NCBI RefSeq assembly: GCF_022865125.1
Contig: NZ_CP094828.1
Location: 496,001 to 560,000 of the forward strand
DNA from: Acuticoccus sp. I52.16.1
GTDB lineage: Bacteria; Pseudomonadota; Alphaproteobacteria; Rhizobiales; Amorphaceae
Direction: 5' to 3'
Length of the DNA: 64,000 bases
Shown here: piece by piece, positions 36,113-44,908 of the stretch
Numbering within the stretch: position 1 is the stretch's first letter
Layout: each line of letters opens with the position of its first letter
Position numbers and translations under genes: made by a program
The notes under the pieces: model-generated
The model's input: only the letters and a program-made list of their open reading frames with translations
The model's database searches: none
Told to the model about the DNA's origin: nothing

Positions 36113-36129
36113 GTAATTTTGATAATTAC
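36113..36129. promoter_or_regulatory. GTAATT-N5-AATTAC dyad
   Basis: A 17-base AT-rich hyphenated palindrome in the divergent region, roughly 335 bases before the GH3 gene and 440 before the giant gene. Possible regulator site. Confidence 0.35.
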
Positions 36130-36463
36130 TACCGCCCTGCGCGAAACGCCGGTTCGCGGGCGTGCGATCGGCGAGGTCGCCGGCGCGGGAGGGGGAAGGA
36201 AGCAACGCGGGCGCCGCGCCGTTTGCCGCGCGGGGCACGCAATCGCGCCGCACGCGCCGCGCCCGGTCCGCCCCCGCGCCACATTTGCCTCTTTGAAAGG
36301 TCCGCCCGTGGCGCCGAGGTCACGCATGGCCACCAACTCCAGCCGGAGGTTAACGATAGCTTGCGTTCTTGCGCCTGTAGGGTGGAACGAGAGGGTCCAC
36401 TTCGGGCATCACATCCTACGATGCGCCGAACCTGGGCGCGTCGCCCGAAACCGCGAGTGATCG

Positions 36464-37951
36464 ATGTACCGACGGACCCTTCAGGCCTGCTGTGCCGCCA
36501 TCGTCATGGCGGCCGCCGTCGCGGCGATCGCGCCGACGGCGGCGCAGAAGCGGGCCCCGGCGGACCTCGGTGCGAGCGAAACCGATCCGGCCGGCACGTC
36601 GGGCGCCGACCCCGCGCGGCCCGGCACGTCGGCCGCCGGCCGCCCCATCACCCCCGGCGACGCGGCGCCGCCGATGGCCCAGGCCGCCGTGCAAGGTGCC
36701 GCCGCCGCGCTCGCCCCCCAGGCCGGCCGCCCCGCCCGCTTCGACGACCTCGCCGGCCCCGTGGACGAAGACCGCGACGCCGTGACACCGGCGCCCCGAG
36801 CCAAGCCCCAGGGACCGGCGCGCCGCCGCCTCGCCGCGCTGCTGACGCATCCGGAGGGCGCCCCGCTCGACGTGCGCATCGGTCAGATGCTGATGGTCGG
36901 CTTCCAGGGCGACGACGTCGACCAGCCGGGCCCGCAACGGATCGCCCGCCACATCGAGGCCGGGCGCCTCGGCGGGGTGCTGATCTTTCGCCAGAACGTG
37001 AAGAGCGAGGCGGCGCTGAAACGGCTGACCCGGCTGTTCCGCGCCTCGGCGCCGCCGGGCCTGCCGGTGCTGATCGCGGTCGACCAGGAAGGCGGCCAGG
37101 TGCAGCGCCTGACCGACAAGGTGGGCTTCGTCGCCACCCCGTCCGCCAAGCGCGTCGCCGCCGAGGGCGAGCCCGCCGCGCGGCGAATCTACCGCCGCCT
37201 CGCCGACGGGCTGGCCGACTGGGGCTTCAACGTGAACCTCGCCCCGGTGGTCGACCTCGGCAACCGGAGCGACAATCCCATCATCTCCAAGCTCGGCCGG
37301 GCCTTCTCCGGGACGCCGGACGAGGTGGCCGCCTACGCCGCCGCCTTCGTCGCCGCGCACCGGCGCGCCGGGCTCCTCACATCGCTGAAGCATTTCCCCG
37401 GCCACGGCTCCTCGCGCGGCGACACGCACGAGGGCTTCGTCGACATCTCCCGCTCCTGGAGCGAGGCCGAGCTCGCCCCCTACGCCACGCTCCTCGCCGA
37501 AGGGATGGCCGACATGGTGATGGTCGCGCACGTTCATCTCGCGCAATACTGCGCCGAGGGGGTGCCCGCCTCCCTCTCGCCGCAGCTGATCGAGGGCCTC
37601 CTGCGCCAGCGCCTCGGCTTCGACGGTGTCGTCATCTCCGACGATATGGAGATGGGGGCGATCACCCGGCTCGGCTCACCCATCCGAATCGCGCGCCGGG
37701 CGATCGAGGCCGGCAATGATATCCTGGTCTATGCCGGCGGCGCTGCCGGCAGCGACGACCTCGTCACCCGCCTGCACAAGCGCCTCGCCTGGGCCGCCCG
37801 CGACCCCGCCCTCGCGGCTCGGATCGACGAGAGTTTCGCGCGCGTGCGCGGCATGAAAGCCCGGCTGCCCGATGCGGCGCGGCCCTTCGTGCGTGCCCCG
37901 GAGCGCACCTCGCATCGCCCAATCGAGCACGTCGCGCTGCCGCACCCGTAA
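36464..37951 (+). CDS. Glycoside hydrolase family 3 protein, NagZ-like, exported
   Basis: 495 residues, longer than cytosolic NagZ (about 340). It has an N-terminal signal sequence, MYRRTLQACCAAIVMAAAVA, and a Pro/Ala-rich spacer of about 100 residues before the catalytic domain. The domain has IGQMLMVGFQG, IAVDQEGGQVQRL, the GH3 active-site loop SLKHFPGHGSSRGDTH (His-Asp dyad), and the nucleophile region GVVISDDMEMGAI. The likely substrate is beta-N-acetylglucosaminyl-linked sugar, for example peptidoglycan fragments in the periplasm or surface glycans. A stand-alone gene, divergent from the giant surface protein. Confidence 0.87.
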   Translation: MYRRTLQACCAAIVMAAAVAAIAPTAAQKRAPADLGASETDPAGTSGADPARPGTSAAGRPITPGDAAPPMAQAAVQGAAAALAPQAGRPARFDDLAGPVDEDRDAVTPAPRAKPQGPARRRLAALLTHPEGAPLDVRIGQMLMVGFQGDDVDQPGPQRIARHIEAGRLGGVLIFRQNVKSEAALKRLTRLFRASAPPGLPVLIAVDQEGGQVQRLTDKVGFVATPSAKRVAAEGEPAARRIYRRLADGLADWGFNVNLAPVVDLGNRSDNPIISKLGRAFSGTPDEVAAYAAAFVAAHRRAGLLTSLKHFPGHGSSRGDTHEGFVDISRSWSEAELAPYATLLAEGMADMVMVAHVHLAQYCAEGVPASLSPQLIEGLLRQRLGFDGVVISDDMEMGAITRLGSPIRIARRAIEAGNDILVYAGGAAGSDDLVTRLHKRLAWAARDPALAARIDESFARVRGMKARLPDAARPFVRAPERTSHRPIEHVALPHP

Positions 37952-38775
37952 GATCGACGTCGCGCAAGGTCGCGGCGAATCGCCGATCCCCCCGCCCGGT
38001 CGGCCGGGCCGTGGAACGCATCGCGACGCTTCAATGCAAGTGGAATCACGTGGCCGGTGCCCGCGCTCACGCAAACGCGCAAGAGCACATCATCCGGCTT
38101 CGGCGGGGCCGGAACGGCTCATCCACGGCCTCTATCGCGCATCGTCGCTCAATTGTGCGCGACTTCGGGTGACACAACCCGATACCATAGTTAACGCGCG
38201 GTACGCGCAGCAAAATGTTAACAACTCGGGCACGCAGATCACGCCCGGCCCCCCACCGGCACCCCCGTACCATCCCGGCCGGCTCCCTTGTCGGGCGCGC
38301 CACCCGCCTCGACAGCGAGCAGAGATTTTTCCATCCGACTCGCTGGGAATTGCCCGATTTTTCCAGCGAAATTGCGATTTTCATCGCTGCATCGCGGCAA
38401 CTCGCGCCACAATCGCAGGACGCAAAACGCGGCGAGAATGGGATCTCGCCAGATCAAACCCGCGTCACCGGCACGACAACGACGAATTTATGTAAAGCTT
38501 GTGACAAGGAAGCAACATTCCCCCAACTCCCCACAACCTGTCCGCGAAATCGAGCAACAATCGAACCAAGGACCAGGATCTAATTCATCTCTGAAGAACT
38601 GAATGCTTGACTGAACCAACGCGGTCTTCCAGAACGAGGAAGACCGAAAATTCGGCCGGGCGCTCGCTGCGCATTGCGGCAATGCCGCGTTCGCGTGGCG
38701 AAGACGTGGGGACGGCCACGGCCCGACGAAGGAACGGTCAACGCAACGCGCGATCGGATTGAGAAGGGACGCCGG
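37952..38775. other. 824-base structured upstream region of the small RTX gene
   Basis: No credible gene. It contains several short inverted repeats: TCGGGT/ACCCGA (38165-38182), GGCGAGA/TCTCGCC (38431-38450), two GTTAAC words about 30 bases apart near 38190-38225, and a perfect hairpin at 38622-38646. The middle is AT-richer than the surroundings. Probably a long promoter or untranslated leader. Confidence 0.5.
38622..38646 (+). promoter_or_regulatory. Leader hairpin upstream of the small RTX gene
   Basis: CGGTCTTCC / GGAAGACCG, perfect 9-base arms with a 7-base loop, 130 bases before the start. Followed by AAAATTCGG rather than a T-run, so not a classical terminator in the gene's direction. 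Confidence 0.45.
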
Positions 38776-39834
38776 ATGGCAATCAGACTTGGAAACAGTG
38801 GGCCGGATTTTCTCGACGGCACCTCATTTGCGGATTTCATCCGCGGCTTCGGTGACAGCGACACGCTGCAGGGGCAGGCCGGCAACGACCTGATGCTCGG
38901 CGACGACGGCGACGACTACATCTACGACTCCAACGAGTCCGGTTCGTTCGACCTCGGCAACGACACCATGGTCGGCGGCAGCGGCGACGACGAGATCTAC
39001 AGCTTCGGCGGTAAGGATCTCATCGACGCCGGTGAGGGCGACGAGGAGTGCGGCGACTACGTCTACATCGACCGCTCAGAGCTTCAGAAGGGCCTTCAGG
39101 TCTACGGGACGGGCATCCCCTCCGAGAGCGACAGCCCCTTCGTGAACCTGCTCGGCTCCTCGATGGTGATGAGCGATGGCTCCATCGCCACCAACATGGA
39201 GCAGCTCGAGCTGATCGCCACGGCGCAGTCCGACACCATCATGCTCGCCAACGTCTTCGGTCTTGAGAAGACCTGGGTCTACGCCGGCGAAGGCGGTGAC
39301 GTCGTCACCACCGGCAGCAGCAAGGACAAGGTGTGGGCCGATGACGGCAACGACACCGTGGTCCTGGGCGCCGGCGACGACAAGGCCTGGGGCGGCGAAG
39401 GCAACGACTCCATGTGGGGCGCGGCCGACAACGACAAGCTCTGGGGCAACGACGGCAACGACAAGCTCTTCGGCGGCAACGGCGACGACACCATCGACGG
39501 TGGCGACGGCCGTGACCGTTACGTCGGCGGCAACGGTGCCGACACGTTCGTGCTCGAGCAGGGCGAGATCGACTACGACCTGATCTCCGACTATCAGTTC
39601 GACAACCCCGCGGAGCTCCAGACCCTGGAGCCGGCCTCCTACGACACGATCAAGCTCGAGGGCTACTTCAACATCGATCCGGTGCTGTCGCTGGTCAACG
39701 AGTCGACCGGTCTGGTTCAGATCACGTACGAGCAGGGCACCGAGGGCCAGTACGAAGAGTACTTCTTCGCGCCGGGCATCACGTCGGAAGACCTCACCTA
39801 CGTCGAGATCTGCAACTACGACGTCCCCGTGTAA
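38776..39834 (+). CDS. RTX-type calcium-binding protein, small
   Basis: 352 residues, acidic, no signal peptide, rich in Gly-Asp-Asp. N-terminal GNSGPDFLDGTSFADFI and repeats GQAGNDLMLGDDGDDYI are RTX nonapeptides (calcium-binding parallel beta-rolls). A second array at about residues 185-265 uses Trp or Lys in place of Leu (DKAWGGEGND, DKLWGNDGND). The C-terminal 80 residues may hold a type I secretion signal. The start is supported by GAGAAGGGA six bases upstream. Codons are strongly C-ending, suggesting high expression. Role unknown; a secreted matrix or S-layer-like protein is possible. Confidence 0.85.
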   Translation: MAIRLGNSGPDFLDGTSFADFIRGFGDSDTLQGQAGNDLMLGDDGDDYIYDSNESGSFDLGNDTMVGGSGDDEIYSFGGKDLIDAGEGDEECGDYVYIDRSELQKGLQVYGTGIPSESDSPFVNLLGSSMVMSDGSIATNMEQLELIATAQSDTIMLANVFGLEKTWVYAGEGGDVVTTGSSKDKVWADDGNDTVVLGAGDDKAWGGEGNDSMWGAADNDKLWGNDGNDKLFGGNGDDTIDGGDGRDRYVGGNGADTFVLEQGEIDYDLISDYQFDNPAELQTLEPASYDTIKLEGYFNIDPVLSLVNESTGLVQITYEQGTEGQYEEYFFAPGITSEDLTYVEICNYDVPV

Positions 39835-40149
39835 TCGACGGCGGCGGGCGACGCGCCACGCGCGTCCCCTCTCTTCGATTCGGACCCACGGTTCGGCAAG
39901 ACGGCGCTCGCCAACGCGGGCGCCGTCTTCGTTTGTGGCACCACTCCGTGGGCCATGGGGCACCCTTTGCCGGGCCGCGCGTCTCGTCCCGGCGGGCCTC
40001 GCCACTTGGCGTGCCGCAGGATGCCGCTATTTGCCGCGGGGGCTCGCATCGCCACGCCGATGGTGCCCGGAACGCGGCCTCTCTCTCCGGCCCACGGTCA
40101 CCCCGCGTGCCGGTGGAAGGCCCGCGCCCACAACAGGAGGCCACACGCG
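39835..40149. other. Intergenic region between the small RTX gene and the F0 operon
   Basis: 315 bases. It holds a terminator at 39898-39935, then GC-rich sequence that should include the atp operon promoter; no clear -35/-10 was identified. A CAGGAGG ribosome site ends it. Confidence 0.5.
39898..39935 (+). terminator. Intrinsic terminator of the small RTX gene
   Basis: A 14-bp stem beginning AAGACGGCGC and ending GCGCCGTCTT, with one G-T pair and a 4-base loop, is followed by CGTTTG. It lies about 65 bases after the stop. Stem quality is high, the T-run short. Confidence 0.7.
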
Positions 40150-40482
40150 ATGAGCGACGAGTACGAGGCCCGCAGGACGAAGCTTCGCCGGCACCTCGAC
40201 GCCCACGAAGCGGCCGAAGAGGCCGAGGCCGCGCGCGAGCGCAAGCGGACCGACGCCAGCAACAGCTACGCCGTCGCCTTCCGCTTATCCACGGAGTTCG
40301 TGAGCGCCGTCATCGTCGGACTGGCCATCGGCTGGGGGCTCGATTGGGTCGCCGGAACGCTGCCACTTTTCATGGTCGTGTTCCTCCTGCTCGGATTTGC
40401 GGCAGGTGTCCTCAACGTTTTACGTTCGGCGGGCTTGATTCAAACGCCTGAGCCGGGCAAGAGACCACCCGGCGAGCGATGA
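40150..40482 (+). CDS. atpI: ATP synthase protein I
   Basis: 110 residues. A charged N-terminal half (about 40 residues of Glu/Arg/Lys) precedes two membrane helices, SAVIVGLAIGWGLDWVAG and LFMVVFLLLGFAAGVL. This is the AtpI layout; it assists F0 assembly of the c-ring. First gene of the F0 operon, with a good ribosome site (CAGGAGG, nine bases). Confidence 0.9.
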   Translation: MSDEYEARRTKLRRHLDAHEAAEEAEAARERKRTDASNSYAVAFRLSTEFVSAVIVGLAIGWGLDWVAGTLPLFMVVFLLLGFAAGVLNVLRSAGLIQTPEPGKRPPGER

Positions 40483-40542
40483 ATCGCTCGCTTGAAAGTA
40501 CACTTCCGCCAGAACGGCGGGCCAACCGGGACTTCTCTTCAC

Positions 40543-41310
40543 GTGGCAACGGCTGAAGGCGGCGGGCTCGACCCCATTCACCAGTTCGAAGTGCATCCGC
40601 TGTTCGACATCGAGGTCGGCGGCGTAGATCTCTCGTTCACGAACGTCTCACTCTACATGATGGTGACCGTCGCGCTGACGATCGCCCTCATGCTGCTGCC
40701 GACGGGGCGCCGCGCGCTGGTCCCCGGTCGCTGGCAGAACATCGCCGAAATGAGCTACGAGTTCGCCGGCAGCATGCTGCGCTCGTCCGCGGGCGCCGGG
40801 GGGATGAAGTTCTTCCCGCTGGTGTTCTCGCTGTTCATGTTCGTCCTGATCGCCAACCTCATCGGCATGTTCCCGTATTTCTACACGGTGACCAGCCAGC
40901 TGATCGTGACCTTCGCCCTGGCGATGGTGGTGATCCTGACGGTGGTGATCGCGGGCATTCGCCAGCACGGCCTGGCCTTCTTCGGGGTGTTCGTCCCGTC
41001 CGGCGTGCCGGGCTACATCATCCCCCTGGTGTCGGCGATCGAGGTGATCTCGTTCCTGTCGCGCCCCATTTCGCTGTCGGTTCGCTTGTTCGCCAACATG
41101 CTGGCCGGCCACATCATGCTGAAGGTGTTCGCCGCGTTCGTGATTTCCATGAGCGCGATGGGCACGGTCGGCGTCATCGGCGCGATCCTGCCGCTGGGAA
41201 TGGCGGTGGCGATCACCGCGCTCGAATTCCTGGTGGCGGGTTTGCAGGCCTACGTCTTCGCGGTGTTGACCTGCATCTACCTCAACGACGCCGTTCATCC
41301 CAACCACTGA
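40543..41310 (+). CDS. atpB: F0F1 ATP synthase subunit a
   Basis: 255 residues from a GTG start giving [17 protein letters not shown], which matches the alphaproteobacterial N terminus DPIHQFE. A TTG at 40492 would add 17 atypical residues. Five to six membrane helices are visible. The essential Arg sits in [15 protein letters not shown], next to the proton half-channels. It transfers protons to the c-ring. Confidence 0.93.
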   Translation: MATAEGGGLDPIHQFEVHPLFDIEVGGVDLSFTNVSLYMMVTVALTIALMLLPTGRRALVPGRWQNIAEMSYEFAGSMLRSSAGAGGMKFFPLVFSLFMFVLIANLIGMFPYFYTVTSQLIVTFALAMVVILTVVIAGIRQHGLAFFGVFVPSGVPGYIIPLVSAIEVISFLSRPISLSVRLFANMLAGHIMLKVFAAFVISMSAMGTVGVIGAILPLGMAVAITALEFLVAGLQAYVFAVLTCIYLNDAVHPNH

Positions 41311-41360
41311 CCCTAACCCGCGCTGCAAACTGAATTTTAGCGCACGACAAGGAGCCCCCC

Positions 41361-41588
41361 ATGGACGCGGAAGCTGCCCGTTATCTTGGTGCCGGCATCG
41401 CCTGTTTCGGTCTCGCCGGAACCGCGATGGGCCTCGGCAACATGTTCGCCAACTACCTTGCCGGCGCCCTGCGCAACCCGTCCGCCGCCGACGGCCAGTT
41501 CGGCCGCCTGATCTTCGGCTTCGCGGTGACGGAAGCGCTCGGCATCTTCTCGCTGCTGATCGCGCTGCTGCTGCTTTTCGCGGTTTAA
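41361..41588 (+). CDS. atpE: F0F1 ATP synthase subunit c
   Basis: 75 residues, hairpin of two membrane helices. The polar loop is RNPSA, and the proton-carrying Glu is in [11 protein letters not shown] (about residue 58). The ribosome site AAGGAG lies six bases before the ATG. Confidence 0.97.
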   Translation: MDAEAARYLGAGIACFGLAGTAMGLGNMFANYLAGALRNPSAADGQFGRLIFGFAVTEALGIFSLLIALLLLFAV

Positions 41589-41594
41589 GCGTCA

Positions 41595-42236
41595 ATGTCG
41601 AAGTTCGAACTGGCCGAGGTCAAAGTCGGCCCGGAGGCGGGCGTCAACGCCGGTGATCTCGTCGATACCGGGACGACGGGGACGCACATCACGCACCCCG
41701 ATGGCGCGGTCGTCGAACCGCTCCACGGCGGTGGCGACAGCGTGTTCCCGCCGTTCGACTTCGACGCCTTCCCGTCGCACCTCTTCTGGCTCGCGATCTC
41801 GTTCGGCATCCTCTACTTCTTCGTCAACCGGGTCATCATGCCCAAGGTCGGCGGGATCCTGGAGGACCGGCGGGACCGGATCGCGAGCGACTTGGGCGAA
41901 GCCTCCCGGCTCTCGCGCGAGACGGACGAGGTCATCGCGGCGTATGAGCGCGAGCTGACGGAGGCCCGCCAGCGGGCCTACGCCATCGCCCACGAGCGGC
42001 GCGAAGAGATCAAGGCCGAGCAGGCACGCCAGCAGGCGGAGACCGAAGAGGCGCTGAACAAGCGCATCGCCGAGGCCGAGGCCGAAATCGCGGCTCGCCG
42101 CGACGCCGCCCTCGCCGAGGTGAGCACCATCGCCTCGGACGCCGCCCAGGCCATCGTCCAGAAGCTCTCGGGTGTTTCCATCTCCGGCGACGACGCCGAC
42201 AAGGCCGTGGCCCAAGCGGAGGGTCCCCGTGCTTAA
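41595..42236 (+). CDS. atpF': F0F1 ATP synthase subunit b' (second b-type stalk subunit)
   Basis: 213 residues. A variable N-terminal segment of about 55 residues precedes one membrane helix, LFWLAISFGILYFFVN, then PKVGGILEDRRDRIASDL, the start of a long Ala/Glu/Arg-rich coiled coil. The paired b/b' genes are typical of alphaproteobacteria and phototrophs. The N-terminal extension is somewhat longer than average. Confidence 0.93.
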   Translation: MSKFELAEVKVGPEAGVNAGDLVDTGTTGTHITHPDGAVVEPLHGGGDSVFPPFDFDAFPSHLFWLAISFGILYFFVNRVIMPKVGGILEDRRDRIASDLGEASRLSRETDEVIAAYERELTEARQRAYAIAHERREEIKAEQARQQAETEEALNKRIAEAEAEIAARRDAALAEVSTIASDAAQAIVQKLSGVSISGDDADKAVAQAEGPRA

Positions 42237-42714
42237 TACCGATACCTTTTGGGCGTTCGTCTCGCTGCTCCTCTTCATCGGCGTGGTCATCGCCGTGGGG
42301 GGGCCGCGGATGATCGCGCAGGCGCTCGACGCCCGCACCCAACGCATCCGCAACGAACTGGACGAGGCCCGCAAGAACCGCGAGGAGGCTCAGGCGCTCC
42401 TGGCGGAATATCAGCGGCGGCGTCGCGACGCGGAGGCCGAGGCGGCCACCATCGTCGAGGAGGCGCGCAAGGAGGCGCGTCGCCTGACGGAGGAAGCCAA
42501 CGAGAAGCTGCGCGACCTCGTCGAGCGGCGGACCAAGGCGGCCGAGAACAAGATCGCGCAGGCCGAGCAGCAGGCGACCGCCGAGATCCGCGGCCGCGCC
42601 GCCGAGCTGGCGATCGCCGCCGCGACGGATATCCTGAAGGCCCGTGTTTCGGGGTCGACGGCGGACCGCCTCGTCAACGAATCGATCGACACGGTTCGCA
42701 CCCGGCTGAACTGA
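42229..42714 (+). CDS. atpF: F0F1 ATP synthase subunit b
   Basis: 161 residues from a GTG overlapping the b' stop by 8 bases (VLNTDTFWAFVSLLLFIGVV). The ATP synthase b pattern is complete: an N-terminal membrane helix, then a long heptad-rich helix with EARKEARRLTEEA. The upstream TTG start offered by the open frame would place 19 residues inside the b' gene and is rejected. Confidence 0.93.
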   Translation: MLNTDTFWAFVSLLLFIGVVIAVGGPRMIAQALDARTQRIRNELDEARKNREEAQALLAEYQRRRRDAEAEAATIVEEARKEARRLTEEANEKLRDLVERRTKAAENKIAQAEQQATAEIRGRAAELAIAAATDILKARVSGSTADRLVNESIDTVRTRLN

Positions 42715-42740
42715 CGGCACCTCGCCGCCCAGCCCATGGA

Positions 42741-42769
42741 AGCGGTCGCCCCGGCGGCCGCTTTTTTTT
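42741..42769 (+). terminator. Intrinsic terminator of the F0 operon
   Basis: A GC stem (AGCGGTCGCC with GGCGGCCGCT, one G-T pair) is followed directly by eight T residues, about 26 bases after the atpF stop. Strong classical terminator. Confidence 0.92.
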
Positions 42770-42881
42770 GTGCCGCGCGCCGGCCGGGGCTGCGCCTTCC
42801 CCTCCCCCATGCACCGCGCGCCTCTTTCGCGGGCGTGGATCTGTATCCCCATCGCCCGTCACGAGCGCCAGGAGGTCCCGG

Positions 42882-43493
42882 ATGAAGCTCTACGGAATGT
42901 TGGACTCGCCCTACGTGCGCCGCGTCGCGATCGCGCTGACGCTCCTCGAACTGCCGTTCGAGCACGTCCCGCTCTCGGTCTTCCGCGATTTCGAGGCGTT
43001 CGGCGCGATCAACCCGGTGGTCAAGGCGCCGACGCTAATCACCGCCGACGGCGCGATGCTGATGGAATCGACACTCATTCTGCAGCACCTCGAGGAACTG
43101 GCGCCGCCGGGGCGGTCTCTGCAGCCCGGCGATCCGGCCGCACGCGTCACCGCACTGCGGGTCACCGCCCTCGCCCTCGCCGCCGGCGAGAAGACCGTCC
43201 AGCTCGTCTACGAGCACCAGCAGCGTCCGGAGGATAAGCGGCACGATCCCTGGATCCGGCGTGTCGACGGCCAGCTACGCGCCGCCTACGACGCCCTGGA
43301 GCCGCTCGTCGACCCCGCCGCCTGGCTCGGCGGCGAGCGGATGCTCGATCCGGACATCACCGTCGCCGTCGTCTGGCGGTTCACGCAGTTCATTCTGGCC
43401 GGGCTGATCGCGCCGGCGGACTACCCGCGCCTCGCCGCTTTCAGTGCGCGGGCCGAGGCGACGCCGGCCTTCGTCGCCACGCCGCTGGACTGA
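42882..43493 (+). CDS. Glutathione S-transferase family protein
   Basis: 203 residues. The N-terminal thioredoxin-fold domain starts MKLYGMLDSPYVRRVAIAL, with the catalytic Ser/Tyr region and the cis-Pro VKAPTL, and MLMESTLILQHLEE supplies the Glu-Ser gamma-glutamyl contact. The C-terminal half is helical. AGGAGG lies six bases before the start. Likely a beta- or theta-like class enzyme; substrate unknown. Confidence 0.88.
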   Translation: MKLYGMLDSPYVRRVAIALTLLELPFEHVPLSVFRDFEAFGAINPVVKAPTLITADGAMLMESTLILQHLEELAPPGRSLQPGDPAARVTALRVTALALAAGEKTVQLVYEHQQRPEDKRHDPWIRRVDGQLRAAYDALEPLVDPAAWLGGERMLDPDITVAVVWRFTQFILAGLIAPADYPRLAAFSARAEATPAFVATPLD

Positions 43494-43563
43494 GCGCGGG
43501 ACGCCCACGCCGCCTTGTGGTCGGCCGCGAACGGCGCGAGAAGGAGGGGCAAAGGGAGAGTCC

Positions 43564-44430
43564 ATGGTCACGCGCGCTTTCGCGACCCTCGGGGTCGGCG
43601 ATCAATACGAAACCATCACCGAGCGCATGATCGCGACGCTCGACGTCCTGGTGGACGAGGGCGAGCCGATCCTGTCGGCCTACCGCCCGGAGCAGGACGG
43701 GCCGTGGCTGATCGACGTGATGTTCGTGGAGCGTGACGCGGAGGGTCGCGCGCGCTGGCTCGCCGAGGCGCGCGAGCTGCTGCCGGATCTTCCCGAGTTC
43801 GAGGAAGACCCGGTCGCCGAGCGCGACTGGGTGGCCGAGAGTCAGAAGGCATTGCACCCGATCCATGCCGGGCGCTTCGTGGTGTTCGGCTCGCATGATC
43901 GCGCGCGGATGCTACCGACGCGCTGGCGTATCGAGATCGACGCCGGTCGCGCCTTCGGCACCGCGCACCATGCGTCGACGCGCGGCTGCCTCATCGCGCT
44001 CGAGCGGCTCGCCAAGCGGCAGCCGCTGACGACCGTGGCGGATGTGGGGACGGGGACCGGCGTGCTCGCCATCGCGGCCGACCGCTTGGGTGCGCGGTCG
44101 GTCGCGGCTGGCGATATCGATCCGGTCTCCGTGGAGGTGGCACGCCGCAACGTCGCCGCCAACCGTACGCAAAGACCTGTCCCGGTTGTGGTGCGAGCGG
44201 GGCCGTTCGCGAGCGCCGAGACGGTGATCGCGAACATTCTGGCGCGACCGTTGATCGCGATGGCGAACGAGCTGGCCCTGGCCACAGGCCGTACGCTCAT
44301 TCTCTCCGGTCTGCGGACGGCGCATGTCCGTCCGGTCAAGGCCGCCTACCGGGCCCGTGGGCTGGTGGTGACCGATCAGATCATCATCGAGGACTGGGCG
44401 ACGCTCACCCTACGTCGGCCGCTGCGATGA
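43564..44430 (+). CDS. prmA: Ribosomal protein L11 methyltransferase
   Basis: 288 residues. The SAM motif VADVGTGTGVLAIAADRLGA (about residue 160) follows the linker AFGTAHHASTRGCL, and NILARPL (about 223) is the PrmA form of the substrate-amine motif. It trimethylates L11. The ATG is preceded by AAAGGGAGA. The N-terminal region is a substrate-recognition domain of alphaproteobacterial PrmA, diverged from E. coli. Confidence 0.9.
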   Translation: MVTRAFATLGVGDQYETITERMIATLDVLVDEGEPILSAYRPEQDGPWLIDVMFVERDAEGRARWLAEARELLPDLPEFEEDPVAERDWVAESQKALHPIHAGRFVVFGSHDRARMLPTRWRIEIDAGRAFGTAHHASTRGCLIALERLAKRQPLTTVADVGTGTGVLAIAADRLGARSVAAGDIDPVSVEVARRNVAANRTQRPVPVVVRAGPFASAETVIANILARPLIAMANELALATGRTLILSGLRTAHVRPVKAAYRARGLVVTDQIIIEDWATLTLRRPLR

Positions 44431-44480
44431 CCACGGGTCGTCGCGCCGGCCGGCGGGGCGCCGCGCCCTCAGCGACGCGA

Positions 44481-44702
44481 TTAGACGAAGGGGTAGCCGC
44501 GCGGGTCGCGCTTGATGATCTCTTCGCGCTCGTAACCCAGCTTGGCGAGCGTGGCATTGTCGAGGCTCAGAAGGTATGCAGCCACCGCGCGGTCCGCCTG
44601 ACGCTTGCGCGACTGCATGACCTTCTCGCCGAGACGAGCAAAGAAACCCTTCGAAGACGCCGAACGGTCCGCGGCAAAGTCTTGGGTGGCGGTGATGGCC
44701 AT
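44481..44702 (-). CDS. DUF1127 small protein
   Basis: 73 residues. The conserved C-terminal half reads RAVAAYLLSLDNATLAKLGYEREEI and ends DPRGYPFV, the DUF1127 pattern with a longer N terminus. Small DUF1127 proteins in alphaproteobacteria influence RNA metabolism and stress or nutrient responses. Divergent from the aminopeptidase gene and convergent with prmA. A GAGAA-C-TTCTC dyad lies at 44740-44750 in its upstream region. Confidence 0.82.
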   Translation of the reverse strand: MAITATQDFAADRSASSKGFFARLGEKVMQSRKRQADRAVAAYLLSLDNATLAKLGYEREEIIKRDPRGYPFV

Positions 44703-44739
44703 GTCATGTATCCCTGGTTTGTGCGCTGCAACAACTTGC

Positions 44740-44750
44740 GAGAACTTCTC
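44740..44750. promoter_or_regulatory. GAGAA-C-TTCTC dyad upstream of the DUF1127 gene
   Basis: 11-base perfect palindrome 38 bases before the DUF1127 start, in the divergent space with the aminopeptidase gene. A possible operator; too short to be sure. Confidence 0.3.
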
Positions 44751-44908
44751 ATGCAGCGATCGACACCGAGGAAGGTACGAGAATCGCCCCTGATCTCAAT
44801 GCACAGACCTGCATGGCAGGCTCCGCCTGGTGCAACGCAACACGCATGACACCCTGCGCCCATCCCTGAATTCACACTCCTCAGCTTATCCTCAGGCCCC
44901 CATCCGCC

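Larger units (their letters stand above)
35673..36463. other. Long AT-rich intergenic region between the giant gene and the GH3 gene
   Basis: 791 bases with no credible gene; short frames in it are shadows. Bases about 35880-36130 are clearly AT-richer than the window. They hold a 28-base perfect inverted repeat and a GTAATT-N5-AATTAC dyad (36113-36129), plus several GAGTCA/TGACTC words. Promoters for both divergent genes should lie here. Confidence 0.6.

Noticed and set aside
35977-36336. 119-codon minus-strand frame in the AT-rich gap
   Set aside because: No ribosome site or domain, and the sequence has intergenic composition; treated as non-coding.
40492-40542. TTG start adding 17 residues to AtpB
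   Set aside because: The GTG at 40543 gives the family N terminus; the extension is unlike AtpB.
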